Origin: Paludibacteraceae bacterium
GTDB taxonomy: Bacteria > Bacteroidota > Bacteroidia > Bacteroidales > Paludibacteraceae
DNA: 64,000 nucleotides
Assembly (NCBI GenBank): GCA_905234835.1
Contig: CAJOIZ010000001.1
Span: forward strand, 212,357-276,356
Direction of reading: 5' to 3'
The stretch's first letter is position 1. The number at the start of each line of letters is the position of its first letter. Position numbers and translations under genes: made by a program. The notes under the pieces are model-generated. The model saw only the letters and a program-made list of their open reading frames with translations, had not been told where the DNA came from and ran no database searches. Below are positions 54,334 to 63,232 of the stretch, in pieces.

Positions 54334-56286
54334 ATGGCAGAAGAAAAATTGAATCTGTTGAAGGATTTCCCCGCCATTTCAGCACAGGTGTGGAAAGACA
54401 AGATTATTGCCGACCTGAAGGGTGCGGACTTTGACAAGAAATTAGTCTGGCGCACGAATGAAGGCTTTAATGTACAACCCTACTACAGACGAGAAGACCT
54501 GAAAGGTCTGAAAACGACGATGTCCGCTCCGGGTCAGTTCCCGTACGTTCGCGGCACACGTGAGACAAACGACTGGGCAATCCGACAGAACGTATGCGCT
54601 TGTCAGAACGCACGCAAAGCGAATGCGAAAGCCCTTGAGATTCTGAACAAGGGTATCACTTCGTTAGGGTTCTGCTTGGACAAGGAGAAACTGAACTACC
54701 GCTTCATCAAGAACCTCCTACAAGACATCCGCATCGACATCGTACCCGTTAACTTCACGGTATGCGCCTGCGCGGCACCTGAGTTGGCGGGTATTTTGGT
54801 GCGCTATATCGGTCGCGAATACAAGGGCGTTCCGATGAAGAACTTTGTGGGCAGCATCAACGTGGATCCGATGAAGAGCATGCTGCTGAAAGGCAAGGCG
54901 ATGCCCCGCGAGAAAGTAGCCGAAAAGATTGTGGCAGCGGTGAATGCCGCCAAGTCGCTGACAGGCTACCGCGTAGTGGGCGTAAACAGCGTGATACTGA
55001 ACAATGCCGGTGCATACTGCGCACAAGAATTGGCTTACGCATTGGCTTGGGGCGTGGAGTATATGACGATGATGACCGAAGCAGGCGTTGCCAACTACCT
55101 CGCAGCACGCAATATCCGCTTCAATATGGGTATCGGCGGCAACTACTTTATGGAGATAGCGAAGTTCCGCGCCGGTCGTATGCTGTGGGCAAAGATTGTG
55201 GAATCGTATAAAGCACCTATCTTTACCGCTGCATTGAAAGACGCTGCGAAGATGAACGTGAGCGCGGAGACCTCGAAGTTCAATATGACCGTGTTCGATG
55301 CCTACGTTAATCTGCTCCGTTCGCAGACGGAAACGATGTCGGCAGCCTTGGCAGGTGTGGACGAGATAACGGTTACGCCTTTTGACGTTACCTATGAGCG
55401 TCCGACCGATTTTGCCGAGCGTATCGCCCGTAACCAACAGTTGCTGCTCAAAGAAGAGGCACACTTCAACAAGATAACCGACCCCGCAGCCGGTTCGTAC
55501 TACATCGAGAACCTGACCGAAAGCATCGCACAAGAGGCATGGAAACAGTTCCTCGCCATTCAAGAGCAAGGCGGTATGTACCAGATGATTATGGACGGTA
55601 AGGTGCAAGAAATGATGCAAACCAATCTGACCAAACGTCTCGGCGACGTAGCCAAACGCAAAGAGTTCATCTTGGGTTCGAACCAGTTCCCGAACTTCAA
55701 CGAGACCGCAGCCAAGAAGATTAAGGAGAATGCAGGTGCCTGCTCAAGTATTTGTATGTGTAAATCCGGCAAATCCGGAGATGCCGGACAATCCGATTCA
55801 TGCGGTTGCGGTAGTTCTTGCGAGCAACCCGCTCTGCCTACCCTACCCGTTGCCCGTGCCGCCGAAGAGTTCGAGCAACTGCGTCTTGAGACCGAGGCAT
55901 CAAAGAAACAGCCTGTTGCTTTCATGCTGACCATCGGCAACTTGGCGATGCGTATCGCCCGCGCACAGTTCTCTTGCAACTTCCTCGCCTGCGCCGGATA
56001 CAAAGTGATAGACAACAACGGCTTCAAGACCGTGAAGGAAGGCATCAAAGCCGCACGGAAAGCCAAAGCCGACATCATCGTGCTCTGCTCCTCGGACGAC
56101 GAATATGCTACTTATGCTCCTGAAGCATGGAAAGAGTTGCAAGGTGCCAAAGAAATCTTCATCGTTGCAGGTGCACCCGCTTGCATGGAAGACCTCCAGA
56201 AACTCGGCATCCAAAACTTCATCCACGTTCGCTCGAACGTGTTAGATACATTGCGTCAGTTTAACAACCAACTCTTGAAGTTCTAA
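54334..56286 (+). CDS. mutA: Methylmalonyl-CoA mutase small subunit
   Basis: 650 residues, the non-catalytic partner of MutB. TIM-barrel region (about 1-460) with typical QNVCACQNARKANAKALEIL, ANYLAARNIRFNMGIGGNYF, and [15 protein letters not shown]12-domain-like C-terminus (about 510-650) lacks the DxHxxG cobalamin ligand motif. Between them, residues about 465-510 form a Cys/Ser/Gly-rich linker (CSSICMCKSGKSGDAGQS) partly made of an in-frame 9-base repeat. Followed 12 bases later by mutB and separated by 42 bases from the endonuclease gene. Confidence 0.95.
   Translation: MAEEKLNLLKDFPAISAQVWKDKIIADLKGADFDKKLVWRTNEGFNVQPYYRREDLKGLKTTMSAPGQFPYVRGTRETNDWAIRQNVCACQNARKANAKALEILNKGITSLGFCLDKEKLNYRFIKNLLQDIRIDIVPVNFTVCACAAPELAGILVRYIGREYKGVPMKNFVGSINVDPMKSMLLKGKAMPREKVAEKIVAAVNAAKSLTGYRVVGVNSVILNNAGAYCAQELAYALAWGVEYMTMMTEAGVANYLAARNIRFNMGIGGNYFMEIAKFRAGRMLWAKIVESYKAPIFTAALKDAAKMNVSAETSKFNMTVFDAYVNLLRSQTETMSAALAGVDEITVTPFDVTYERPTDFAERIARNQQLLLKEEAHFNKITDPAAGSYYIENLTESIAQEAWKQFLAIQEQGGMYQMIMDGKVQEMMQTNLTKRLGDVAKRKEFILGSNQFPNFNETAAKKIKENAGACSSICMCKSGKSGDAGQSDSCGCGSSCEQPALPTLPVARAAEEFEQLRLETEASKKQPVAFMLTIGNLAMRIARAQFSCNFLACAGYKVIDNNGFKTVKEGIKAARKAKADIIVLCSSDDEYATYAPEAWKELQGAKEIFIVAGAPACMEDLQKLGIQNFIHVRSNVLDTLRQFNNQLLKF
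55762..55805 (+). repeat. 9-base TCCGGC word array inside mutA
   Basis: AAATCCGGC, AAATCCGGA, GATGCCGGA, CAATCCGAT, TCATGCGGT: five 9-base words in frame, reading KSG, KSG, DAG, QSD, SCG in the interdomain linker. The same NNN-TCC-GRC word fills arrays at 59097-59158 (inside a gene), 59816-59879 and 60398-60482 (between genes). Confidence 0.65.
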
Positions 56287-56298
56287 TACACCTGCATT

Positions 56299-58449
56299 AT
56301 GAAACCGGATTTTAAGAATATCGATATCAATAAGATTGCTGCTTCCCACGTGGAAGGAGCTAATGAGGCTAACTGGAAAACGCCCGAACTGATTGACGTT
56401 AAGCCTATCTATACGAAAGAGGACTTGGAAGGTATGGAGCATCTGGACTACGTGTCCGGTATCCCCCCGTTCCTGCGTGGTCCGTACAGTGCCATGTACC
56501 CGCTGCGTCCCTGGACCATCCGCCAGTACGCAGGTTTCTCCACCGCGCAAGAGAGTAACGCTTTCTACCGCCGTAACCTTGCGTCTGGTCAGAAAGGTCT
56601 GTCCGTCGCCTTCGACCTCCCGACCCACCGTGGCTACAATGCCGACAATATGCGCGTCGTAGGTGACGTGGGTAAAGCAGGTGTGTCTATCTGCTCCCTC
56701 GAGGATATGAAAGTGCTGTTCGCAGGTATCCCCTTGAACAAGATGTCCGTCTCCATGACCATGAACGGTGCCGTGCTTCCTATCCTCGCCTTCTATATCA
56801 ACGCCGGACTGGAGCAGGGTGCCAAACTCGAAGAGATGGCTGGTACTATCCAGAACGATATCCTCAAGGAGTTTATGGTGCGCAACACCTATATCTATCC
56901 GCCCAAGTTCTCGATGAAGATTATCGCCGATATTTTCGAGTACACCTCGAAGAACATGCCGAAGTTCAACTCCATCTCCATCTCGGGTTACCACATGCAG
57001 GAAGCAGGTGCCACCGCTGACATTGAGTTGGCTTACACTTTGGCTGATGGTATGGAATACCTCCGCGCAGGTGTCAATGCCGGTATGGATGTGGACACTT
57101 TTGCACCGCGTCTGTCTTTCTTCTGGGCTATTGGTATGAACCACTTTATGGAGATTGCCAAGATGCGTGCTGGTCGTATGCTGTGGGCGAAGATTGTGAA
57201 GTCGTTCGGCGCAAAGAACCCGAAGTCTATGGCTCTGCGTACACACTGCCAGACCTCCGGTTGGTCGCTGACTGAGCAAGACCCCTACAACAACGTTGGA
57301 CGTACCTGCATCGAGGCTATGGGTGCCGCATTGGGACACACCCAGTCGCTCCACACCAACGCCCTGGACGAGGCTATCGCATTGCCGACCGACTTCTCCG
57401 CACGTATCGCACGTAACACGCAGATTTATATCCAGAACGAGACACAGGTTTGCCGTGCTATCGACCCGTGGGGAGGTTCGTACTACGTGGAGAGCCTCAC
57501 CAAAGAGTTGATGGACAAAGCTTGGGAGCATATCCAGGAGATTGAGAAACTCGGCGGTATGGCAGCAGCCATCGAGACCGGTGTGCCCAAAATGCGTATC
57601 GAGGAAGCCGCAGCACGTACACAGGCACGTATTGACTCCGGCAACCAGAAGATTATCGGCGTGAACGAGTATCGTCTTGACCACGAGGATCCGATTGATA
57701 TCCTTGAGATTGATAACACCGCTGTTCGTACCGAGCAGGTTGAACGACTCAAAGACCTTCGCGCTCATCGTGACGAGAAAGCCGTGCAGGCTGCCCTCAA
57801 AGAGATTACGGATGCTGTTCAGGCTTGGGCGGACGGCAAGAAGAACACCGACGAGACCAACCTCCTTGCTTTGGCTGTCAAAGCTGCAGGACTGCGCGCT
57901 TCGCTCGGCGAAATATCCGACGCTTGCGAAAAAGTGGTAGGACGTTATAAAGCAACCATTAGAACTATATCAGGAGTGTATAAAGCAGGAACACAAAACG
58001 ATTCAGAATTCCAGGAGGCTGTGCGCCTGACCACTGAATTTGCGAAGAAAGAAGGTCGCCAGCCGCGTATTATGATTGCCAAAATGGGTCAGGACGGTCA
58101 CGACCGTGGTGCCAAAGTGGTAGCCACCGGCTATGCTGACTGCGGATTTGACGTGGATATGGGACCCTTGTTCCAGACTCCCGCCGAGGCGGCGAAGCAG
58201 GCTGTGGAGAACGATGTGCACGCTCTCGGCGTTTCATCGCTCGCGGCAGGTCACAAGACCCTCATCCCGCAGGTTATCGAGGAGCTGAAGAAACTCGGCC
58301 GCCCGGACATTCTTGTCACCGCCGGCGGTGTCATCCCCGCGCAGGACTACGACTTCCTCTACAAGGCAGGTGTCGCCGCCATCTTCGGTCCCGGCACCCC
58401 TGTCGCCCACAGCGCGAAAGTGGTGATGCAGCTGCTCATGCAGGAGTAA
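56299..58449 (+). CDS. mutB: Methylmalonyl-CoA mutase large (catalytic) subunit
   Basis: 716 residues. [30 protein letters not shown] and the barrel motif [19 protein letters not shown] identify the catalytic TIM barrel, and D599-G-H601-DR-G604 in the C-terminal B12 domain binds cobalamin. Family length is normal. Converts succinyl-CoA to (R)-methylmalonyl-CoA with MutA. Ends the endonuclease-mutAB transcript; the tandem-hairpin repeat lies 35 bases downstream and may terminate it. Confidence 0.98.
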   Translation: MKPDFKNIDINKIAASHVEGANEANWKTPELIDVKPIYTKEDLEGMEHLDYVSGIPPFLRGPYSAMYPLRPWTIRQYAGFSTAQESNAFYRRNLASGQKGLSVAFDLPTHRGYNADNMRVVGDVGKAGVSICSLEDMKVLFAGIPLNKMSVSMTMNGAVLPILAFYINAGLEQGAKLEEMAGTIQNDILKEFMVRNTYIYPPKFSMKIIADIFEYTSKNMPKFNSISISGYHMQEAGATADIELAYTLADGMEYLRAGVNAGMDVDTFAPRLSFFWAIGMNHFMEIAKMRAGRMLWAKIVKSFGAKNPKSMALRTHCQTSGWSLTEQDPYNNVGRTCIEAMGAALGHTQSLHTNALDEAIALPTDFSARIARNTQIYIQNETQVCRAIDPWGGSYYVESLTKELMDKAWEHIQEIEKLGGMAAAIETGVPKMRIEEAAARTQARIDSGNQKIIGVNEYRLDHEDPIDILEIDNTAVRTEQVERLKDLRAHRDEKAVQAALKEITDAVQAWADGKKNTDETNLLALAVKAAGLRASLGEISDACEKVVGRYKATIRTISGVYKAGTQNDSEFQEAVRLTTEFAKKEGRQPRIMIAKMGQDGHDRGAKVVATGYADCGFDVDMGPLFQTPAEAAKQAVENDVHALGVSSLAAGHKTLIPQVIEELKKLGRPDILVTAGGVIPAQDYDFLYKAGVAAIFGPGTPVAHSAKVVMQLLMQE

Positions 58450-58483
58450 GGAGATTTCCCACGGATTAAGCAGATTGAACAGT

Positions 58484-58545
58484 CGAAAGGCACTTCAGCA
58501 AGGAGCGCCTTTCGCTGTTATATGGCAGCGGGAAATAACCCGCTG
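58484..58545. repeat. Tandem-hairpin repeat, copy 2
   Basis: CGAAAGGCACT...AGCGCCTTTCG followed by TGTTATAT and hairpin AGCGGG/CCCGCT. Same order as the copy at 5438-5500. Possible terminator for mutB. Confidence 0.6.
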
Positions 58546-58636
58546 GGCGGGATCTCTTGCTTGCAGGTTGAAGCGCAAGAGCGGATAGATTACCTCCTGT
58601 TATTACAATACGTCAAAGAACACTCGCTTTTGGTGG

Positions 58637-59029
58637 TTAGTGGAATCTTCTGTAGAGATAAAGCGTAACTCGCAGAAGAAAGATTAGAAACAAGATTATT
58701 GCAAGGGCAGTGCAATACTTGTAAAAGCGCGGGATGTAACGGACTTGGACGGTTTCGGTGCGGATGACCTCGTTGGTTATCGTGTCGGTCCTTATGGTTT
58801 CACGGTCACGCCAACGGGTGTGCCACTTCTCCAACCAGACGGTATCGGCACGGATGCGGACAAATACGCTGTCGTGGAGATAAATGCTGTCACGGCGGAC
58901 TTGGTTTGTGATGTGGTTTTGTGTGGTGTCGGTGGCGGTTTGGACGGTCTTACAGGCGGTCAAGCATAGAACGCTCAACAAGATAACGGTCGGAATCCGT
59001 GACGTCAATATAAATCTCCTCTCTTTCAT
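58637..59029 (-). CDS. Phage spanin-like small lipoprotein
   Basis: 130 residues with an N-terminal signal and lipobox LTAC, a middle rich in HDSVFV, DTVWLEKWHTRWRDRE-type repeats, and a C-terminal hydrophobic helix (TALAIILFLIFLLRVTLYL). This organisation resembles small prophage lysis (spanin-like) proteins found beside holin and DUF5675 genes in Bacteroidales; that link is from memory. The start lies 80 bases inside the upstream gene, which is compatible with nested lysis genes. Confidence 0.6.
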   Translation of the reverse strand: MKERRFILTSRIPTVILLSVLCLTACKTVQTATDTTQNHITNQVRRDSIYLHDSVFVRIRADTVWLEKWHTRWRDRETIRTDTITNEVIRTETVQVRYIPRFYKYCTALAIILFLIFLLRVTLYLYRRFH

Positions 59030-59456
59030 TTTGGGCTTTGATTAGCAGTTTGGTAAGGGCTTGTTCGGTGGCTCTGGAGCGGAACAAAGTGGGGATAGTG
59101 TGCAGGTCGGACAAGCAGGACAGTTCGGACTTGTCGGACATGTCAGACGAGCAGTCTGTGTCCCAAGAGCCTTTGCCGACAAGGATGCAGCCGGAGGTGT
59201 GGTCGCGGGTGTTGCCCGCATGAATTCTTATTCCCTCAAAGCCGAGGACATAACACAAGAGCGGAAGCGGTCTGCCGAACTTGGGTGAGCGGGTGACTTG
59301 CACCTTGTACCAGCCGACAGGTATGCAGCCTTTCGGGTGTTGCGCGTTGGGGACGGCGGGTGGTTCGAGAGTGTCGCAAAAAGGTTTGCGGTCGATATAG
59401 AGTTTGCCGAGGGTCTCGGCGGGCGTGAAATGGTCACGGATTAAAGTCAAAAGCAT
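58950..59456 (-). CDS. DUF5675 family protein with in-frame repeat insertion
   Basis: 168 residues. RDHFTPAETLGKLYIDRKPFCDTLEP, HPKGCIPVGWYKVQVTRSPKFG, PLLCYVLGFEGIRIHAGNTRDHTSGCILVG match DUF5675, a small probably catalytic fold associated with phage or mobile elements (H of IHAGN and C of SGCILVG are the likely active-site residues). Residues about 100-120 are an inserted 9-base-period repeat (see separate entry), so the protein is longer than usual. Part of a minus-strand group after a holin-like gene. Confidence 0.75.
   Translation of the reverse strand: MLLTLIRDHFTPAETLGKLYIDRKPFCDTLEPPAVPNAQHPKGCIPVGWYKVQVTRSPKFGRPLPLLCYVLGFEGIRIHAGNTRDHTSGCILVGKGSWDTDCSSDMSDKSELSCLSDLHTIPTLFRSRATEQALTKLLIKAQNEREEIYIDVTDSDRYLVERSMLDRL
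59097..59158 (-). repeat. 9-base TCCGAC word array inside the DUF5675 gene
   Basis: Read in the gene direction the words are ATG-TCC-GAC, AAG-TCC-GAA, CTG-TCC-TGC, TTG-TCC-GAC in frame, giving the residues SDMSDKSELSCLSDL. The same word family occurs in the neighbouring intergenic arrays (59816-59879, 60398-60482) and in mutA. Confidence 0.75.
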
Positions 59457-59610
59457 ACTATCAACGGATTTAACGGATTAAACAGAACGGCAATCAAATT
59501 GCCGGACAATTAACGAAGAAAGGGGCGGTCTGGGGACCGATGTCGGATAATATCCGACCTAATGAACGAAACTTTTCACGGCGATAATATCGCCTGACAA
59601 TGAACAAAGA

Positions 59611-59799
59611 TTATTCCCTGCTTCTGTACTTATAGTCGATACCGAGGACTGCGCCGGCAAAGGTGAGAATCTCGCCGAAGGCGGTGAGGACGGTCGGGTC
59701 AATGATACCGAGTGGCGGGACACAGAAAGCGGCAACAATAAGCGTTACACCAAAAATGACAAGGATGGTTGCAAGGATGGGTTGTTTCTTGGTTTTCAT
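59611..59799 (-). CDS. Holin-like small membrane protein
   Basis: 62 residues with two hydrophobic segments (LATILVIFGVTLIVAAFCV and LTAFGEILTFAGAVLGIDY) and a short charged end. Size and topology suit a phage-type holin, and it lies upstream of the DUF5675 and spanin-like genes, which are the usual neighbours of a lysis cassette. No sequence motif proves the role. Confidence 0.6.
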   Translation of the reverse strand: MKTKKQPILATILVIFGVTLIVAAFCVPPLGIIDPTVLTAFGEILTFAGAVLGIDYKYRSRE

Positions 59800-59815
59800 G
59801 TGGTCAACGAATTAG

Positions 59816-59879
59816 ACAGGTCGGACGAGTCAGACTCGTAGGACTTGTAGGACTCGTGGGACTTGTCCGACCTGTCGGT
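59816..59879. repeat. Intergenic 9-base GTCGGAC word array, copy 1
   Basis: AGGTCGGAC, GAGTCAGAC, TCGTAGGAC, TTGTAGGAC, TCGTGGGAC, TTGTCCGAC, CTGTCGGTT. Period 9 with variable words between two genes of the phage-like group. Confidence 0.8.
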
Positions 59880-59885
59880 TAAACA

Positions 59886-60209
59886 CTACAATGTCTGATA
59901 CACTTGTGCGAAGACGAAGCCTCGCAGGGTGCGGTAGCGCGGATGAGCGCTTTGCATGTGTGCACGCCACAGGGTGCGGTAGGCTTGCTGCCTGTCAACA
60001 TCCGCCATAATGGTAGCGGTCTGCTGCGCCGCCTGCCGGAACCTGTTCATGGTGGCAATCTGTGCCGCAGTGGGACCGCCGGTCGGCTTGGTGTACGTCT
60101 GGGTGAACTTGGTGCCGGTGGCAGTCAGGTAACAGTAGATGGTTCGGTGCTTGCGGCTGATCTTGCCGCTGATGTGGTCGATGGGGTCGATATAAACAAC
60201 TCGTGCCAT
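59886..60209 (-). CDS. Small hypothetical protein, paralogue of the gene at 60487
   Basis: 107 residues starting MARVVYIDPIDHISGKISRK, with a Thr-rich YCYLTATGTKFTQTYTKPTGGP segment and an Ala-rich middle, ending RGFVFAQVYQTL. It matches the 101-residue protein at 60487 over most of its length (GxPSAxQ..., RT/RFRxAxxxA, GFVFAQ/GYTFAQxYxxL), so the two arose by duplication. No membrane segment or known domain. Part of the phage-like group. Confidence 0.6.
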   Translation of the reverse strand: MARVVYIDPIDHISGKISRKHRTIYCYLTATGTKFTQTYTKPTGGPTAAQIATMNRFRQAAQQTATIMADVDRQQAYRTLWRAHMQSAHPRYRTLRGFVFAQVYQTL

Positions 60210-60397
60210 AATTGTGCTTTTTGTTTTTTAGAGGCATCTACTGCGGCACCGCTCCTTCGTCGCTCGGTTTCGGTCATTATGATAGAACATAACTCCCTCA
60301 ACCGTGCCTTGTATCTGCTCTCTAAAAATCCAAAAAGCAGAGAAGAGAGGATGCACACAATAGATGCGGTTAGTAAATTAAGGGTTGGTTTTTAGGA

Positions 60398-60482
60398 CAA
60401 GTCGGACTGGTCGGACTGGCAGGACGGGTCGGTGTTGTCGGACCGGTAGGACGAGTAGGACGGGTCAGACTTGTCGGAGTTA
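60398..60482. repeat. Intergenic 9-base GTCGGAC word array, copy 2
   Basis: GTCGGACTG, GTCGGACTG, GCAGGACGG, GTCGGTGTT, GTCGGACCG, GTAGGACGA, GTAGGACGG, GTCAGACTT, GTCGGAGTT. Period 9. Confidence 0.85.
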
Positions 60483-60486
60483 GTGG

Positions 60487-60792
60487 TTAGAGTTTGGCGT
60501 ACTCTTGTGCGAAGGTGTAGCCCCAGAGAGTGGGGTATTTGCGCTGGTTTTTGAAGGCGATGAGGAGTGCGGCACGCTGCGTGGCATCAGCAAGTGCAGC
60601 ACGGGCGTTGGCTTGAGCCGTACGGAACTTGGTGCGTAGCGCAGTCTGCGAGGCAGAGGGTGCGCCTTTGTAAGGGTTGCAAATCTTGCCCGTGTAGAGC
60701 GTGTCGTTGCGTTTGGCGAAATAGATATCGCTGTGCATACAGATCTTGCCGTGGTACTCTTTGACCATCTCGATGGGAATGTACTTACTCAT
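60487..60792 (-). CDS. Small hypothetical protein of the phage-like group
   Basis: 101 residues from the Met of MSKYIPIEMVKEYHGKICMH (an upstream Met at 60819 would add nine residues of low-complexity sequence). Sequence includes SDIYFAKRNDTLYTGKICN, GAPSASQTALRTKFRTAQAN and ends GYTFAQEYAKL. Paralogous to the gene at 59886. Transcribed from the promoter at about 61079, 280 bases upstream. Confidence 0.6.
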   Translation of the reverse strand: MSKYIPIEMVKEYHGKICMHSDIYFAKRNDTLYTGKICNPYKGAPSASQTALRTKFRTAQANARAALADATQRAALLIAFKNQRKYPTLWGYTFAQEYAKL

Positions 60793-61078
60793 AGTTGTTT
60801 GTTTTTGTGCCAAAACCAAACAGACCGCTGACGCTGACGGACCGCTGACGCTGTTGGAATTGACGGGTTAATAATTTGCCGGACAGAACGGATATTCCTG
60901 AAACTCCGGATATTTCGGGGCATACGCTACCGGCAAGTCGAGTTAATAAATGTTGTAAAAGGGTGTCTTTCGGAGTCTGCTCCTTTTTCTGTTGTGGCAA
61001 CTGAGAGCAAAACGATAGACGCTGCCAAAACAGATTATAATATCTCACCAAAAGACACTGTTTTGTCGTTTGACGCTG

Positions 61079-61086
61079 CAAAGATA
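61079..61086 (-). promoter_or_regulatory. -7 element for the small paralogue/holin/DUF5675 group
   Basis: On the minus strand TATCTTTG, with TCTTG about 21 bases upstream within the terminator stem region (61093-61122). The transcript would start near 61072 and have a long leader before 60792. The interval 60820-61190 has no other gene. Confidence 0.5.
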
Positions 61087-61092
61087 ATACAC

Positions 61093-61122
61093 AAAAAAGG
61101 CTTCCCGTGCAAGAGAAGCCTT
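61093..61122 (-). terminator. Terminator after the 61191 gene
   Basis: On the minus strand AAGGCTTC and GAAGCCTT flank a 10-base loop and are followed by a TTTT tail, just downstream of the gene ending at 61191. It overlaps the upstream element of the next promoter. Confidence 0.65.
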
Positions 61123-61190
61123 GAATCAAATGAGGGTAAAATGAAAATCAAACAGGGAGAGAAACCTGTATCAAAGAGAATAAAATGAAA

Positions 61191-61631
61191 TCAAAAATAA
61201 GAGGCGAAATTCTGATATGAGTATTGCCGCATATTGGGGAAATATGCGCGGAGATTATTGTAAATTTGCTTTTTGTTATCGCCATGGAAATCAAGGTAGC
61301 CGTATTTCTGATTTTTATGCAGAAAGTCAGCCAAGACAGGCGCTTCGTCTTCACAAGCTTTTCGGAGCATTGATTCGAACTGCATAGGCGTGTAGAGGTT
61401 GTGTTCTATCAATACATTGCGGTCTATATACGGACAATAGTCGGTGACCGGTTCGTATTCCGCATCCACGACATTGCGTTTGTAGTCATTGGCTTGGGCA
61501 GTGAGACTGTCGGCTACGCTGCCTTCTACCGGTGACAGATAGACATTTTGGGTCTGCACGTTCTGCACAGCGATATAGTCGCGACCGATATAATAGATGT
61601 TTTGCGATGTGGTGTCGTTTTGCTGTTCCAT
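61191..61631 (-). CDS. Hypothetical protein with RDYI motif
   Basis: 146 residues. N-terminal segment IYYIGRDYIAVQNVQTQNVY, acidic middle, C-terminal helical part with YLDFHGDNKKQIYNNLRAYF. The IxRDYIxxQNxxxxNxY pattern is shared with the next gene (61646), HIARDYIGNQNIEKVNLYQI. No known domain. Follows the coiled-coil gene after 14 bases and precedes a terminator. Confidence 0.65.
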   Translation of the reverse strand: MEQQNDTTSQNIYYIGRDYIAVQNVQTQNVYLSPVEGSVADSLTAQANDYKRNVVDAEYEPVTDYCPYIDRNVLIEHNLYTPMQFESMLRKACEDEAPVLADFLHKNQKYGYLDFHGDNKKQIYNNLRAYFPNMRQYSYQNFASYF

Positions 61632-61645
61632 ATTGAAGTGATGTG

Positions 61646-62029
61646 TTATGTTCCGAATTGCAGTTCGGGGAGTTGGTAATCAGTGTTTGTTTTGCGACGC
61701 GTTTTCTTTCCTTTTATCTGATACAGGTTTACTTTCTCAATGTTTTGGTTGCCGATATAATCGCGTGCTATGTGGTTGATAGTGGTAGGTTTTTCGAGGT
61801 CGGCGATTCGCTGTAGGAGACACTCAATCCTTTCTGCTTGACTTGCTATTATTTCCTCTTGTCCGGCTATTGTATTTCGGAGTTGTTTATTCTCTTCGAC
61901 TTCCTGGCGTAGTGCCGCACGCAATTCTGCTTTGTCGTGCAGAACCGCATCTAATTCGGACAGATGGGCAGTTATGAGGCTGTCCATCTGCTCTGAATGA
62001 TTCAGCAATATGTCGGTATCTGAATGCAT
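61646..62029 (-). CDS. Hypothetical coiled-coil protein with RDYI motif
   Basis: 127 residues. Residues about 20-85 are a long helical coiled coil (LITAHLSELDAVLHDKAELRAALRQEVEENKQLRNTIAGQ). The C-terminal 45 residues start with TTINHIARDYIGNQNIEKVN, the shared motif, followed by a basic KGKKTRRKTNTDY segment. It could be a structural or binding protein, function unknown. Second of three cotranscribed genes (28 bases after the one ending at 62058, 14 bases before the next). Confidence 0.65.
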   Translation of the reverse strand: MHSDTDILLNHSEQMDSLITAHLSELDAVLHDKAELRAALRQEVEENKQLRNTIAGQEEIIASQAERIECLLQRIADLEKPTTINHIARDYIGNQNIEKVNLYQIKGKKTRRKTNTDYQLPELQFGT

Positions 62030-62057
62030 TAGCCGTTGTTATGCGATAGCAGGTTAT

Positions 62058-62450
62058 CTATCCATTGTCGTTTTTTTTGTGTTTTTCTCGCATTGTCATT
62101 TTGTAGCAGTCACCGCCGAGCTGTGAGTCACCTTCTTCGAAGCGTGAGAGGTCGAATATAACGGTGCCGTTGCTGTAAATGAAACCCAGTTTGTCGAACA
62201 GTTGTTTGGTGTTCAGATAGTAGTAATTACCGGATTTTAAGACGGGGAAGGCAGTCTCGTCTTGCTTGCGCAGCACCGCCAAATACAGAATCTGCTTGCT
62301 ATCGCTGTCCGGAGCAATAAGTACGCTGCAATCAGTAGTGAGTTGCAACTGGCTGATCGTGTCGGCCGTAAAACCAAGTTTTCCTGTTGATTGGATGGTG
62401 ACTTTGAGTTTTGTTGTAAACTCCTTAGCGTTAAAAATTTGTCCTATCAT
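62058..62450 (-). CDS. Hypothetical protein, first gene of a three-gene operon
   Basis: 130 residues, a compact alpha/beta-looking sequence (KLKVTIQSTGKLGFTADT, SVLIAPDSDSKQILYLAVLR) with a Lys/Asn-rich end. No known family, signal peptide or membrane segment. A well-formed promoter lies upstream (62563-62594). The following gene starts 28 bases later. Confidence 0.6.
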   Translation of the reverse strand: MIGQIFNAKEFTTKLKVTIQSTGKLGFTADTISQLQLTTDCSVLIAPDSDSKQILYLAVLRKQDETAFPVLKSGNYYYLNTKQLFDKLGFIYSNGTVIFDLSRFEEGDSQLGGDCYKMTMREKHKKNDNG

Positions 62451-62562
62451 AAATGTTTGTTTTTAATACACATGAAAATTTTAGTGATATATTTGTTGTT
62501 TTCAATATTACATTTGTTGTATTGAGTTTCTTTTGCAGGATATTTCAGGTTGAATTTTGCGA

Positions 62563-62594
62563 CAAAGGTATGAAAAATTTTTCTCTTGTGCAAA
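62563..62594 (-). promoter_or_regulatory. Promoter of the RDYI operon
   Basis: On the minus strand TTTG (62591-62594), 20 bases, TACCTTTG (62563-62570), about 100 bases upstream of the first start codon. Confidence 0.7.
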
Positions 62595-62599
62595 TATTT

Positions 62600-63115
62600 C
62601 TCAAAATTTGCGGTATAAAATTGGTTTTTCTTTATAACGAGTTGGAAGATAGAGAGAACCCCAATCGGTCATTAGACCGAATATAAGTGTTAATCGAAGA
62701 CTCACCGGATAGGCATTGAACAGGTATGTGGTCGTTTGACCGGACATTCGCGGTACGCATGATTCGCTTCACGGCTGAAGGGAAGAAGAACACAGCGGGA
62801 ATTCAATCCTGCGAAAAAGAAGAAAGAGAAACGCGAGGAGGACGGGGAGCAAAAGCTGACCCGCAGGCGCCTATCGACCGCACGACACATGCGTATAAAA
62901 GATACGGAAGGTTCGATGCTTTTGTCAGGGCGATGATTTACCTCGAACTCAAACAAAACGAACTCTCACAACTAACGGACCAAAACAACTCCACAACAGT
63001 ACAAAACTGACAAAGAACGCCTCTTTATTATCGGGAAAGACAAAAAATATTGACAATAATAGCCAAAATGTTCCCTTTTGTCAGTAAAAAGTTCCTTTTT
63101 GTCAGTCTTTTTCGC
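62600..63115. other. Interval without a firm gene
   Basis: A plus-strand frame at 62726-63010 ends with THAYKRYGRFDAFVRAMIYL and ELKQNELSQLTDQN and looks partly protein-like, but its first half is low-complexity Lys/Arg/Glu. No ribosome binding site or family. Not called. Confidence 0.35.
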
Positions 63116-63146
63116 TTTGCTAATCAAATTCTTACCCGTACCTTTG
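63116..63146 (+). promoter_or_regulatory. Promoter of the secreted protein at the right edge
   Basis: TTTG (63116-63119), 19 bases, TACCTTTG (63139-63146). Transcription would begin near 63152, leaving a leader of about 245 bases that contains the GTAT microsatellite. Confidence 0.7.
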
Positions 63147-63232
63147 CCGCGATTTTTGATAAATGAGTCAAAACCCACACTTGGTTTGAACACTCTTTTC
63201 ACACATAATCTGATGACAGTAGGCGCGGCAGC

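Noticed and set aside
56242..57768. 508-codon open frame opposite mutB
   Set aside because: Shadow of the mutB coding sequence; no protein-like composition or family features.
62726..63010. Plus-strand frame of 94 codons
   Set aside because: Only the last third looks protein-like; the first part is charged low-complexity and no start signals are visible.
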